A DNA stretch of 64,000 nucleotides from Oligoflexia bacterium. GTDB lineage: Bacteria > Bdellovibrionota > Bacteriovoracia > Bacteriovoracales > Bacteriovoracaceae. This document shows, one piece after another, positions 35,291 through 44,694 of this stretch. The notes under the pieces were generated by a model. That model had not been told where the DNA came from. It saw only the letters and a program-made list of their open reading frames with translations, and did no database searches. Both the position numbers and the translations under genes were made by a program. Numbering within the stretch: position 1 is the first letter of the stretch; every line of letters begins with the position of its first letter. Location: the NCBI GenBank assembly GCA_024229115.1, contig JAAEST010000061.1:155477-219476 (forward strand), in the 5' to 3' direction.

Positions 35291-38101
35291 ATGAGAGACT
35301 TTTCTAAAAAACTTTCATCTTTATCTATGCTTGCGATCATGCTGCTTGTGGTTTCTTGTAAAAGTAAAGTTGAAGATAAGACGAATCAAAGTAATCAGAT
35401 GATTGCTGTTGATCGTCTATCGAAGATTAATGATCTTCCAATTACTGCTGATGGTCTGGACACATCTCCAATCATCAAAAGAAAAGTTTCAGTTCAGGCC
35501 TGTCTTGTTGATAGAGCAACAAATAAGCAATTAAAGAATACTCAAGTTGAGATCACCGGCCTTGGAAGCAGAAGTCTTGATCATAATGGTTGTACAACAT
35601 GGGAACATCAATACCATGTAGATGTTAGTGGTGCTCTTCAGTGTCATACAGAGAAAAAAGATATTAAAGTAACTGGAACTGATTTTCAGGCCACTCTTAC
35701 TTATCAATACGATTCACAAAGTGCTCAGTTCTATGATCTCTCAAAAACAAGTGGATGTTCTGAAAAGCAAGCAAACTTACGTGCCAATGTTGCAGGTGAA
35801 TCAAATTTAATTCTTGATACAATCTACTTAACATCAGGTGGAACGCCAGAGAAAATTAGATCAGACGTTCGTCACCAAAAATATACAACAAAACTAAAGT
35901 CATGTTTACGTTCAAGATTTAATAATCGTCCGGTGGCCAACACTGTGATCAATATTCGTATTGATGATATTAATAAAGAAGCACAGCCAGTAGTACTTAA
36001 TAATGTACTTACAGATGCTCAAGGTTGTTTTGAACAAAACTATGTATCGGAATTTGAGCAGTTTAAGTATTCTCATTGGATGACTAAGGGTCTTACCGTT
36101 AATATTCCATTTGGAACATTTGAAGGTGAAACAGTTTCTAGAATTTTCTATGTAAACCCATGGGAACAAGAAAGAAATCTCTTTGGTATGGATTCAAAGA
36201 ACGGAACTCCAGAAGAAAACCCAAAGAAAGTCTTTAATAAATTCCACATTGACGGTGTGATGTATATCCAGATTGGTAACGACATTGAAAACTTCAAGGT
36301 AAATAACTACCTTGGTTTAACAATGAGTAAGTCTTATCAAATAGTTCTTAATCCTAAGATTGATCGTGGTCACCTCTTTAATAACAAGGCCACTCGTTAT
36401 GTAAAAGTAAGAGATGGTAAATTTAAACTATCTTTTATTGTTCTTGCACCAAATAAGGCCGATATTGAGCTGACACATGAGAACTTTCATAAATTTGAAT
36501 ATATTACTGGAGCTGAGTCAGTCGTTAATGTGAAAGACGGGACTATCAACTCGTTAATTAATCTTCCGATTAAACTCACTGATCTCCCAAGACTTGCCAC
36601 AAGAACGGTCTCAGTATTTAAACTAGAACCACTTTCTGATACAGGTTTAAGAGAAACTCTTGTGACTGGTTTCTTTAAGGCGAAGATTACTTGGATTAAG
36701 ACGAACGTTATTCAATCAGATATTCTTCAAACTTCAGAACAAGAATTAGCGGATCGTTATGATGCCAATACACATAGCCGTCTAGTTAACGAAGTAAATA
36801 GAACACTCGCTGATGGAACTTTTGATAAAGAGAAACTAGACCAAGTAGAAAATCTAGAATCACTAGATGGTCCTTCAATCACTCAAGAAGAAAGTGATCA
36901 ACTTGTAGAAAATATTAGAAGCCATGAATATAAGAAGGCCATGGAAAAAATGTTTGGCAATATAACAAACTATACTCAAAATAATATCTATGGTGACCCA
37001 GAGGCATTTATTGATGACTCTCCAATGGCGATCTATAAGAGACACTTGAGAAAGATTTATAATGGTCAAGTTATTGAAGATAACTCTAAAGAAGCTACGA
37101 ATAAACGCTCACCAATTGATCTAACAGATGCTTCAATTGATGAAATGTATGAAAACGGATTCAGAACTCCTGAAAAAGTTCAGAGTGTTTTACAAAATAT
37201 CTGTCGTATGGCCTTCCCAAAGAAGCAATACGCAAGTGGATTTAGAGAAATGCTCGATTTCTCTAAAGACAAAGAATATAAGAACTGTCTTAAGAAACCA
37301 AATAAGTATTGGAGAATAAGATCAGTTGTTCATACAGATAAAGTTAAGAATACAACTCCACTTTACTCCAATGGATTTAGCTTAAGTATGGGAACAAGAT
37401 TCTCTACCGGATATTCAGAAGCTCATACTGAATATGTATCAAAGAGAGTTGGTGTTGATGCAGGATTTAAACTACCTCTAGGAGAATGGTTCGGTGCAGG
37501 ACTTAAACTATTTGATATCAGTTATACTTGGAGTGATTCAGAGTCTGCTTCAGAAGCCTTAAGTGATGATGTGAGTACAAGTAAGTATATCCAAGTTGAA
37601 AAATTCAATGTGAGAGTTGAAGGTTCATTTAACCGCTGTGTTCTCCTCGAGGGAAAAGACTATCACCCAGTTGAGATGGCCTATGTAGCAGGTGCGAACT
37701 CTTATAGCATCATGGTTAATGGCGTGAATCAGATGAGAAAGAAAATGAAGCTTAACTACTATCTATGTTCAAGCTCTAGACCAGAAATAATGACTGAGTC
37801 TTGGTATTATATGCAATCTGATGTTTCAACAAGTTCTCTTCTTAGAGATGCTTATGGGCCAACTGAGATTAAGCTGATTAAAGTTGTTAGAGGCTTAAAG
37901 AACTATAAAGAGTTTGAAAATCTCTTTAGAGATAAGACAAAAGTTTATCTCATCGAAGAAGATTATGCTTCAGATACTCCAGATATCAAATTATTTGAAA
38001 ACTGGGGTCACCTCATTAAAACGGAAGAAGCTCCTTCTGTTGTTAACAGTCTCCTTATCAGAAACGTTGAAGGAAGTTTCCCAGGAACGATTGAGAAATA
38101 G
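35291..38101 (+). CDS. Very large surface lipoprotein with repeated Ig-like domains
   Basis: 936 residues, family unknown. The ATG at 35291 gives a lipoprotein signal (SMLAIMLLVVSC). Two related beta domains lie near the N terminus. Each has the pattern Cys-Leu-x-R, then N-x-x-V, then a GC motif: CLVDRATNKQLKNTQVEI with DHNGCTTW, and CLRSRFNNRPVANTVINI with DAQGCFEQ. These resemble carboxypeptidase-regulatory or invasin-type Ig repeats. A central helical region follows (about 500-690), then a C-terminal domain with SNGFSLSMGTRFSTGYSEAH and GEWFGAGLKLFDISYTW. It is probably a surface-exposed structural or adhesive protein. Confidence 0.75.
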   Translation: MRDFSKKLSSLSMLAIMLLVVSCKSKVEDKTNQSNQMIAVDRLSKINDLPITADGLDTSPIIKRKVSVQACLVDRATNKQLKNTQVEITGLGSRSLDHNGCTTWEHQYHVDVSGALQCHTEKKDIKVTGTDFQATLTYQYDSQSAQFYDLSKTSGCSEKQANLRANVAGESNLILDTIYLTSGGTPEKIRSDVRHQKYTTKLKSCLRSRFNNRPVANTVINIRIDDINKEAQPVVLNNVLTDAQGCFEQNYVSEFEQFKYSHWMTKGLTVNIPFGTFEGETVSRIFYVNPWEQERNLFGMDSKNGTPEENPKKVFNKFHIDGVMYIQIGNDIENFKVNNYLGLTMSKSYQIVLNPKIDRGHLFNNKATRYVKVRDGKFKLSFIVLAPNKADIELTHENFHKFEYITGAESVVNVKDGTINSLINLPIKLTDLPRLATRTVSVFKLEPLSDTGLRETLVTGFFKAKITWIKTNVIQSDILQTSEQELADRYDANTHSRLVNEVNRTLADGTFDKEKLDQVENLESLDGPSITQEESDQLVENIRSHEYKKAMEKMFGNITNYTQNNIYGDPEAFIDDSPMAIYKRHLRKIYNGQVIEDNSKEATNKRSPIDLTDASIDEMYENGFRTPEKVQSVLQNICRMAFPKKQYASGFREMLDFSKDKEYKNCLKKPNKYWRIRSVVHTDKVKNTTPLYSNGFSLSMGTRFSTGYSEAHTEYVSKRVGVDAGFKLPLGEWFGAGLKLFDISYTWSDSESASEALSDDVSTSKYIQVEKFNVRVEGSFNRCVLLEGKDYHPVEMAYVAGANSYSIMVNGVNQMRKKMKLNYYLCSSSRPEIMTESWYYMQSDVSTSSLLRDAYGPTEIKLIKVVRGLKNYKEFENLFRDKTKVYLIEEDYASDTPDIKLFENWGHLIKTEEAPSVVNSLLIRNVEGSFPGTIEK

Positions 38102-39532
38102 TTAACGACGAACTTGTGACTTTAAAGTTTTAATCAAATCAAAATCTAAGAGTGCTGTAATCAGAAACATTCCCAATAAGAAGATTGGAGCACTCACATA
38201 GACTTTTTCAAGTAATTCAAATTTAGTAAGGAATCCAAAAGGGATAACTGTTCCAAGTATTAAAGTGATCAAATGTCGATAAAAAGATCCACTATAAAAG
38301 TTTCTTGAGCAAAGAAGAGCAAATATAAACGAGATCACGTGCCCAAGAATTGAGCCATAAATGAATCCTAAAAGTCCGAACCTTGGGATGAGGACAATCG
38401 CCCCAAGGCCCATAGAAATCAAAAATAGAAGCTCAGCAAAGAACTTCTGAGCAGAAAGGCCCAAGCTAGTCAAAAGCACTAAAGGTATTTGGCGAATGGA
38501 ATATGAAGCGAAGAGGAAGGCCACAAGTCCGATAATCTCTTTGGCCTCATACCATTTTTGATCAAAGAGAATATTGATTAATCCAGGAGCACTAGCCGCT
38601 CCTAAACCAAATATACCAAAAACAAGAATCATAAATAATTCGGATCCACGATTAAAGAGAATCTTCACTTCTTGTTGATTATCTTGAATTTTCGAGATGG
38701 CCGGAAAAACGACATTTTGAAAATTAAAAATAATTCCCATTGGGATAGAGACAAGTCCGACTGACCAAAAGTAAATCCCGACTTTATCTAAAGTTAGATA
38801 CTTCTTTAGAAGTATAGGAGTTATAATTCCTACAAAGAACACGGCCACAAGATGTAGTTGGTAGAAAAGACCCTTTCGAAATAATTTTCTTACGGTCTTT
38901 AAATATTTCATCCTTGGAAGAGTGAAAAAGTTCTTAGAAAACCCATAGAAAATAATGACAAAGTATCTTAAGAGAAAGCCGGCGAACATACTCCAGTAAC
39001 CTACGCCCAATAATGCTAGGCTAATCTGGGCCGTATAAAGAAAGATAGAGGCCACGAGCTCAACTTTTGCCAATGCTCCAAAGTTCATCGCTTTTTGAAG
39101 TTGCATTTTAGGTGTAGCATTAAGCACATCAAAAATAGCAAAGACACCAAGAAAATACATTAGCGGTTCTTTACCCGGTTCAAGTCCTAACTCTTCTTGG
39201 AAAAAATAAAGGCCAATGAAGAAAGCAATGGCAACAACTGTGGCCAAAGATAATCTAATAAAGAGAAAGGCCGAAAGCTGTTCTTTAGATATTTCTTCCT
39301 TTTGCTGAGTCAATCCATCGGTGAGACCAATGTCAGTTAAGTAATTACCTGAACCAAGCCAGTTTTGTAGAATTCCAAAAATCCCATAGTCACGAGGAAG
39401 AAAACATTTTGAGAGAACAAGAGTTGATACCAACTGGAGAAAATAGGTAATGATAGATCTTAAAGATAATTTTTTGAAACCAGACTTTGCTGATCCCGCA
39501 AGTGCTTTACGATCTTGTGACTGATCTGCCAT
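38102..39532 (-). CDS. Wzx-type polysaccharide flippase (MOP/MATE superfamily)
   Basis: 476 residues, about 12-14 membrane helices, with the N-terminal signature SIITYFLQLVSTLVLSKCFL followed by PRDYGIFGILQNWLGSGNYL typical of PST/Wzx exporters. It would flip lipid-linked oligosaccharide across the inner membrane. The stop is adjacent to the end of the large lipoprotein gene (convergent). It is divergent from the OafA-like acyltransferase, separated by 78 bp holding TATAAT-like boxes. Together with the acyltransferase and glycosyltransferase it suggests a surface glycan locus. GGAGAG precedes the ATG. Confidence 0.88.
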   Translation of the reverse strand: MADQSQDRKALAGSAKSGFKKLSLRSIITYFLQLVSTLVLSKCFLPRDYGIFGILQNWLGSGNYLTDIGLTDGLTQQKEEISKEQLSAFLFIRLSLATVVAIAFFIGLYFFQEELGLEPGKEPLMYFLGVFAIFDVLNATPKMQLQKAMNFGALAKVELVASIFLYTAQISLALLGVGYWSMFAGFLLRYFVIIFYGFSKNFFTLPRMKYLKTVRKLFRKGLFYQLHLVAVFFVGIITPILLKKYLTLDKVGIYFWSVGLVSIPMGIIFNFQNVVFPAISKIQDNQQEVKILFNRGSELFMILVFGIFGLGAASAPGLINILFDQKWYEAKEIIGLVAFLFASYSIRQIPLVLLTSLGLSAQKFFAELLFLISMGLGAIVLIPRFGLLGFIYGSILGHVISFIFALLCSRNFYSGSFYRHLITLILGTVIPFGFLTKFELLEKVYVSAPIFLLGMFLITALLDFDLIKTLKSQVRR

Positions 39533-39610
39533 TCTTTTAAATCTCTCCTATCCTGATATAATATAATTAATTTTAAGTGATTAGAATTTTTTTAACAAGG
39601 AAGTGAAATA

Positions 39611-40663
39611 ATGGGCCAAAGGTATTATTTGCCATGCCTTAATGGATGGAGAGCGATCTCTATTCTCATGGTTCTCTTATTCCATGGAACTTGGTTCTAC
39701 CTTTCTCCCGAAGGAGCCTCACCTAATCAAAGTCTTTGGCATTATTTCCATAGCGGTCACTACGGAGTCAGTATCTTCTTTGCCATTTCTGGCTTTCTTA
39801 TTACTTCTAGAATTTTGAAAGAAGTTGAAACTTATGGGCACTTTAATGCCAAAGAATTTTATATAAAAAGATTCTTTCGAATTATGCCTCCTTATATTTT
39901 TTATATTGGGGCCCTTTTAATCATTTCACTCTTCACAAGTCTTAGTCTGACCTGGCAAGAGGTTGTAAGCTCCCTCGCCTTTCTAAGAATCTATCTTATA
40001 GAAAATGACGGTTGGTACACAGGTCACTTCTGGTCACTCTGTGTTGAAGAACACTTCTATATCCTCCTTTCATTAGTTTTTATTTTTATCAAAATTAAAA
40101 GAATTCCCCTCTTTCTCTTTGCTTCCCTCATTGTCATTCTGGGTTGGTCATCATTTAGTTTTCATTACAAGAATCAATACGATTTAGCGCAAGCTATTCG
40201 CTTTACAAAAGTTCTTAGTCAAATGGATTATATGATTTGGGGTTGTCTGTATGCTCTCTTAGACCAAAAATTAAAACCTTTATTTGTGAAATTTTCTTCA
40301 CTTCAATGGCCGACTATCCTGATCACCTTCTTTACAGTCTTCACTTATATACCAGGCAAAGCGTGGATACTTCCATTCTTGGTGGCCACCAGTATTTATT
40401 TTACAGTTGTGACACCTCAAAAATTAACGCTTTATCTTTTTGAAAATTGGCCGATGGCCTTTGTAGGAAAGATAAGTTACAGCCTCTACTTATGGCAGCA
40501 GTTATTTTTTACAAGACCTGGAGTTGAGCTTCAACAAAGCTTTGGTCTGCAAAATTCTTGGTTTTCTATTATCGCCATATTTATCATGGCCTATTTTTCT
40601 TTTAAATTTATAGAAAACCCGACCATTGCGATCGGAAGAAAATTAATTAAAAATAAAATCTAA
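39611..40663 (+). CDS. OafA/YrhL-like acyltransferase (acyltransferase 3 family)
   Basis: 350 residues, about ten membrane helices, no SGNH domain. Family marks: YLPCLNGWRAISILMVLLFH (catalytic His region), GHYGVSIFFAISGFLITSRI, HFWSLCVEEHFYIL, GKISYSLYLWQQLFF and a terminal KFIENP. Such enzymes O-acetylate surface polysaccharides, LPS or peptidoglycan. AAGGAAGTG lies before the ATG. It is the first plus-strand gene of the locus and ends 58 bp before the DUF4956 gene, which has its own ribosome binding site, so the two may or may not share a transcript. Confidence 0.92.
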   Translation: MGQRYYLPCLNGWRAISILMVLLFHGTWFYLSPEGASPNQSLWHYFHSGHYGVSIFFAISGFLITSRILKEVETYGHFNAKEFYIKRFFRIMPPYIFYIGALLIISLFTSLSLTWQEVVSSLAFLRIYLIENDGWYTGHFWSLCVEEHFYILLSLVFIFIKIKRIPLFLFASLIVILGWSSFSFHYKNQYDLAQAIRFTKVLSQMDYMIWGCLYALLDQKLKPLFVKFSSLQWPTILITFFTVFTYIPGKAWILPFLVATSIYFTVVTPQKLTLYLFENWPMAFVGKISYSLYLWQQLFFTRPGVELQQSFGLQNSWFSIIAIFIMAYFSFKFIENPTIAIGRKLIKNKI

Positions 40664-40721
40664 TCAGACCAAAAATTTTTTAATTGGTGTAAAATATTTA
40701 TAAAAATATTAAGGAGTTATA

Positions 40722-41402
40722 ATGCTTTCTAAACTTGATCCAGCTCTTCAAGCACCGCTTGATTTAAAATTATTGGCCATCAATTTATTGATTGGAATGA
40801 TCATAGCTGTCGTTCTTAAACTTCACTATGATAAATACTCGTCTGTACTTTCAAATAGAAAGCAATTTTCAATGGTTTTTCCCTTTATTACTTTAGTAAC
40901 TATTCTCATTATTACTGTGGTAAAAAGTTCGCTTGCTCTTTCACTCGGTTTAGTTGGTGCACTCTCAATTGTTAGATTTAGAACACCAATTAAAGAGCCA
41001 GAAGAACTTGCTTATCTCTTTATGTCAATTGCTGTTGGACTCGGTCTTGGTGCCAACCAAACAAAGGCTACAGTGCTGTCATCAATTGTTATTCTTCTCT
41101 TTATTTTTGTTTTTAAGAAGTTTGTGAATAAATCAACAGACAAGAATATTTATATCTCTGTTAAAGCTTCTCCTTCAGCGACTTCAGATGAGTTTTTAAC
41201 TAGTGTAAATAAAGTTATTAGCCAACACTCTCTTCAAGCTGAGATTAGAAGAGTGGACGTAAAAGAAAAAGACTTCTTCGGTGTTTATTTCTCTCATTTC
41301 AAATCAGCCGATGATATGGGCCAAGCACTCGCAGCACTTAATAAACTCGATTCTTCTATTGAAGTGAGTATTGTTGATCACCAGAAATTACCAACATTAT
41401 AA
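40722..41402 (+). CDS. DUF4956 membrane protein, first gene of the CotH/VTC operon
   Basis: 226 residues. Four membrane helices (about 18-38, 58-75, 78-95, 112-132), with the hallmark LGLVGALSIVRFRTPIKEPE followed by ELAYLFMSIAVGLGLGANQT. A soluble C-terminal domain (about 145-226) with a ferredoxin-like beta-alpha pattern follows. The family is of unknown function and, to my knowledge, often sits beside CotH and VTC-domain genes, as it does here. AAGGAG lies 6 nt before the ATG. The CotH gene starts 3 bp after its stop. Confidence 0.9.
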   Translation: MLSKLDPALQAPLDLKLLAINLLIGMIIAVVLKLHYDKYSSVLSNRKQFSMVFPFITLVTILIITVVKSSLALSLGLVGALSIVRFRTPIKEPEELAYLFMSIAVGLGLGANQTKATVLSSIVILLFIFVFKKFVNKSTDKNIYISVKASPSATSDEFLTSVNKVISQHSLQAEIRRVDVKEKDFFGVYFSHFKSADDMGQALAALNKLDSSIEVSIVDHQKLPTL

Positions 41403-41405
41403 TTT

Positions 41406-42752
41406 ATGGAAATTACCAATAAGATAAAAGAATTCTCAATTCCTCAAGGGCTAAAAAGGCCCTTGCTTATTGGTTATATCTTACTTTTAATCATTCTCGG
41501 TGTTGGAAGCATCGGTGCAGGATTTCTCTACAAATTTAAATTGGTCAATAAACTTGATAAGTATTATGCATCACTTGGTTATCCTAGTGATGTTCGAAAT
41601 AAAGGAATTATCCCTGAAACACTTAAGATGTTTAGTTTTTTCAAGTTAAATACTGATCAAATCTCTGAAGCGATTGATATCGAAGTAAAATTTAAGCATC
41701 TCTATAAACTCTATAATAAAAAGAATGAAGCCATTCAAATAGGATCTCTTATTAGCTCATCAGATGACTATGTCCCTGCCAAAATTAATCATCAAGGAAA
41801 GAAAGTCTCGATGAAAATGAGACTTAAAGGCGATATGCTTGATCATTTAGAAGGAAGAAAATGGTCGTATCGAGTAAAAACCAAAGGATCACAACAATAT
41901 AAAGGTATGAGAGTTTTCTCAATCCAACATCCGATGACTAGAGGTTACCACTGGGAACCAATTTTCTATGAATTCTTAAGAGAGTTTGATGTCATTACTC
42001 CTCGCTATTTCTTTACCAATGTTACACTCAATGGAGAAGATATCGGAATAATGGCCATTGAAGAGCACTTCTCAAAAGAAATTCTGGAATCTCAAAACAG
42101 AAGAGAATCAGTCATCCTAAGATTTGATGAGTCTGAGAGTAGAAAAGGCCTTTTAGATGGATCATCACATGCTCATATGGCACAGAATACTTATATAAAA
42201 CCTTTTCGTTCTTCGAAGATTATGAAAAAGGCAAACCTAAGAAGTATTTATCTTAATGCTGTAGGAAAATTAAATCGTTACTTAAGAAAGGAATTACCAG
42301 CATCGAGAGTTTTTGATCTAGATCAGATGGCACTTTTCATTGCGGCCAATGAAATTTGGAATGCTGAGCATGGTCTCTGGTGGACCAATATGAGATTCTA
42401 CGTTAATCCCGTAACTATGTTGCTAGAGCCAATTGCTTTTGACAATGAGTCTCTTCATTTTGGTCAACATCATAATCTCCTCTTTCACTCAGTAAGTGGA
42501 ATTTACCCTGTTTCTGAACTAATGAAAGATTTAGATTTCAGAAAGAAAGTTCAGTCAAAATTATTTCTGATAAAAGAGAAAGTTGATAAAGAAGGACTTT
42601 GGAAGAAGTTAGAAGATAAGGAAAAAGAATTAAGAAGTCTTCTCGCCAATGAATTCAGATTTATTTTTAAAATACCTTTCATAGAATACCAAGAGAGATT
42701 AGAAAAGCTGGTGAAGGTTTCTCCAGAGGAGATGATTAATGAAAAAAATTAG
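41406..42752 (+). CDS. CotH-family kinase-like protein, membrane anchored
   Basis: 448 residues: one membrane helix (about 20-42), then the CotH fold. RLKGD (139-143), YRVKTKG (156-161), NVTLNGEDIGIMAIEEHFSK (205-224), NEIWNAEHGLWWTNMRFYV (315-333) and PIAFDNE (342-348) follow the family order of nucleotide-binding Lys, acidic hinge, catalytic loop and metal Asp. The catalytic-loop position that is usually Asp followed by Arg/His reads NAEH here. CotH proteins phosphorylate spore-coat proteins in Bacillus; the target here is unknown. The C-terminal 100 residues form a charged helical tail. The next gene starts inside its end (14-bp overlap). Confidence 0.85.
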   Translation: MEITNKIKEFSIPQGLKRPLLIGYILLLIILGVGSIGAGFLYKFKLVNKLDKYYASLGYPSDVRNKGIIPETLKMFSFFKLNTDQISEAIDIEVKFKHLYKLYNKKNEAIQIGSLISSSDDYVPAKINHQGKKVSMKMRLKGDMLDHLEGRKWSYRVKTKGSQQYKGMRVFSIQHPMTRGYHWEPIFYEFLREFDVITPRYFFTNVTLNGEDIGIMAIEEHFSKEILESQNRRESVILRFDESESRKGLLDGSSHAHMAQNTYIKPFRSSKIMKKANLRSIYLNAVGKLNRYLRKELPASRVFDLDQMALFIAANEIWNAEHGLWWTNMRFYVNPVTMLLEPIAFDNESLHFGQHHNLLFHSVSGIYPVSELMKDLDFRKKVQSKLFLIKEKVDKEGLWKKLEDKEKELRSLLANEFRFIFKIPFIEYQERLEKLVKVSPEEMINEKN

Positions 42753-43653
42753 CCTCTTGATTCTCTTATTTTTGTTAATTCTTATTCCTGTCGGAAAAAT
42801 TGGTTATGGGAAATATAAGGAATATACTTCACGAATCTATCTTCTAGAAAAGGGACTGAATTCATTAAATAAAGATCTTATTCGCCAAGAACTTAAAACA
42901 GCAGGCTTCCAAGTTGTTGATAAAAACTTTAATACCCCTGTAGCAAGAGTTCTTTCTCATACTTATGCATTCAATAAGATCAGAAATAAAAAGGCTCCTC
43001 TCAATACAATATATCAACAAAGTGATCTCCCAGACTTAAGCAAGGTAGAAATGCCTCATATTGTTGTTGGAGATTTCGTTTGGAGTGATACTAAAGAAGA
43101 TATCAATTATCATCAGCAGATTTCAAAGAACAAGAATGTTTACTTGATAAAAGGGAATCATGAAACAATGTCCTCATTTGATAAGAAAATAAAGGACTTT
43201 TATGATTTTGAAATTTCAAATTTTCACTTCATCGCCTTGACACTAAAACAGAATAAAGAAGGTGAGCTGACTTTCTCTGAGGATTTAATAAAGTTTTTAC
43301 AAAGTTTTGAAGAAAGTGCTCAGGAAAGTGAGGAACACTCCAAGTTAAAAAAAGTCATCTTAGTTCATCATAATATTTTCTCTCCGAATTTGAAGTCTAA
43401 TCTTTCATTTAAAGACTTAAAAATGTTGAGACAAGAAATTTTCGACCTCTCCCCCTTTGCTATTATTGTTGGAGATGGTGGTGTTCACAAGCATTCATAT
43501 TTTGAAGAAGTTAATGATATTAATGTTTATCTAACAGGATTCCCTTACGTTAATGGCAATTCAGCTCCTAAATGGATTGATTTATATGATAATTACCTAA
43601 GCATATTTGTAAAAGTTGATAATGAAGTCTATGAAAAAAAGTTTATTTATTAG
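42739..43653 (+). CDS. Membrane-anchored calcineurin-like metallophosphoesterase
   Basis: 304 residues. N-terminal anchor (LLILLFLLILIPVGKIGYG), then metal motifs PHIVVGDFVW, LIKGNHETM, VILVHHNIF and IIVGDGGVHKHSY, which match blocks II-V of the calcineurin fold. The first D-x-H block is not evident, so the metal site may be incomplete or altered. Position between CotH and a secreted propeller suggests periplasmic dephosphorylation of whatever CotH modifies (inference). It overlaps the CotH gene by 14 bp and the next gene by 23 bp. Confidence 0.8.
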   Translation: MKKISLLILLFLLILIPVGKIGYGKYKEYTSRIYLLEKGLNSLNKDLIRQELKTAGFQVVDKNFNTPVARVLSHTYAFNKIRNKKAPLNTIYQQSDLPDLSKVEMPHIVVGDFVWSDTKEDINYHQQISKNKNVYLIKGNHETMSSFDKKIKDFYDFEISNFHFIALTLKQNKEGELTFSEDLIKFLQSFEESAQESEEHSKLKKVILVHHNIFSPNLKSNLSFKDLKMLRQEIFDLSPFAIIVGDGGVHKHSYFEEVNDINVYLTGFPYVNGNSAPKWIDLYDNYLSIFVKVDNEVYEKKFIY

Positions 43654-44677
43654 TGCTTTTGCACTTAGCTTTTACTCTCCTTTTACCCTAGGTAAGAGCT
43701 GTGTGACTATTAATGAATTCACATCAAACTCATCATTAATCTCAACTATTAAAAATAACTCAAAGCATTTCCTAAATGGGAACTGTCTCGTCAAAAAGTT
43801 AAATTCTCCAATAGAAAGAACAAATTTTTCTATCGTCAGTTATCTCCTAGAAAGAAAAACTGTACAAAATTATGACTCAAATGATTGCCTCGAAACCACA
43901 TCACTTTCTTTCGATGAACTTGACCAGAATGACCATGAATGGCGACCTCAAGGCGTAGCCGTTCAAAATGATCTTGGATTTGTTAGCTGGTATCATCGCT
44001 TAAAAGTTAATGGTCAAATCACTAATCAAAATGGTGAGCTTGGAATGAGATTATCAATTATTGATCTTAAGACAGGGGCCTATAATCACTTTCTTCTCTT
44101 AGACAAAGATGAAAATAGAATTATAGGTCATGCCGATGGATTAGCGGTTCAAGACAATCTTTTATTTGTTGCGGATTATAATTTTGGTCTCCACATATTC
44201 GATTTAAATAAGATAAATACATATAATAAGTCTATTAAGAGATTAGGTTTTTTGAGCACTCAAAAATGTCGTTTCCCTATATATCAAATGGCCAATCTTT
44301 CACTAACTAAAGAAAAGCTTCTCTTTACACCTTATCAACAAAACTCAAATAGACTAAACTTATTCGAGATTGGTTTAAATGACATTTTGACTAAAGACAG
44401 AATTGGAACAAAGATGATTCATCAACAATTACCCTTTAAAAAAGTACAGGGTATTGGTGAAATCTCTAGTAATGAAGATAGTAAATATATTTTTCTTTCA
44501 CAAAAGGACGACAAAACAAGTCACCTATCGTTATCTACTCTAAACGCTGACTCAAAAAACCAACAGTTCATCTTACCAGCAGGCATTGAAGATGCCGAGG
44601 TGGTTAATAATGTTATTTATAGTGTGACCGAGTTTGAAAAGAGGAAGTCATTTCTTCTTATAAAAATAAAAGAATAA
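43631..44677 (+). CDS. Secreted beta-propeller-like protein
   Basis: About 348 residues after the ATG at 43631; in-frame ATG at 43622 is an alternative. Signal peptide (KKSLFISAFALSFYSPFTLG). Blade-like repeats include WRPQGVAVQNDLGFVSWYHR, LSIIDLKTGAYNHFLLLD, GHADGLAVQDNLLFVADYNF, GLHIFDLNK and GIGEISSNEDSKYIFLSQ. They resemble LVIVD or phytase-type propellers, although I cannot see catalytic residues. It probably works in the periplasm or at the surface with the other operon products. GATAAT lies 7 nt before 43631 and no ribosome binding site is clear. Confidence 0.65.
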   Translation: MKKSLFISAFALSFYSPFTLGKSCVTINEFTSNSSLISTIKNNSKHFLNGNCLVKKLNSPIERTNFSIVSYLLERKTVQNYDSNDCLETTSLSFDELDQNDHEWRPQGVAVQNDLGFVSWYHRLKVNGQITNQNGELGMRLSIIDLKTGAYNHFLLLDKDENRIIGHADGLAVQDNLLFVADYNFGLHIFDLNKINTYNKSIKRLGFLSTQKCRFPIYQMANLSLTKEKLLFTPYQQNSNRLNLFEIGLNDILTKDRIGTKMIHQQLPFKKVQGIGEISSNEDSKYIFLSQKDDKTSHLSLSTLNADSKNQQFILPAGIEDAEVVNNVIYSVTEFEKRKSFLLIKIKE

Positions 44678-44694
44678 TTTGGTAGAATATTAGT

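Noticed and set aside
41398..41403. TATAAT just before the CotH gene as a leaderless promoter
   Set aside because: It lies only 2 nt from the ATG, too close for a transcription start at the start codon, and overlaps the stop codon of the previous operon gene.
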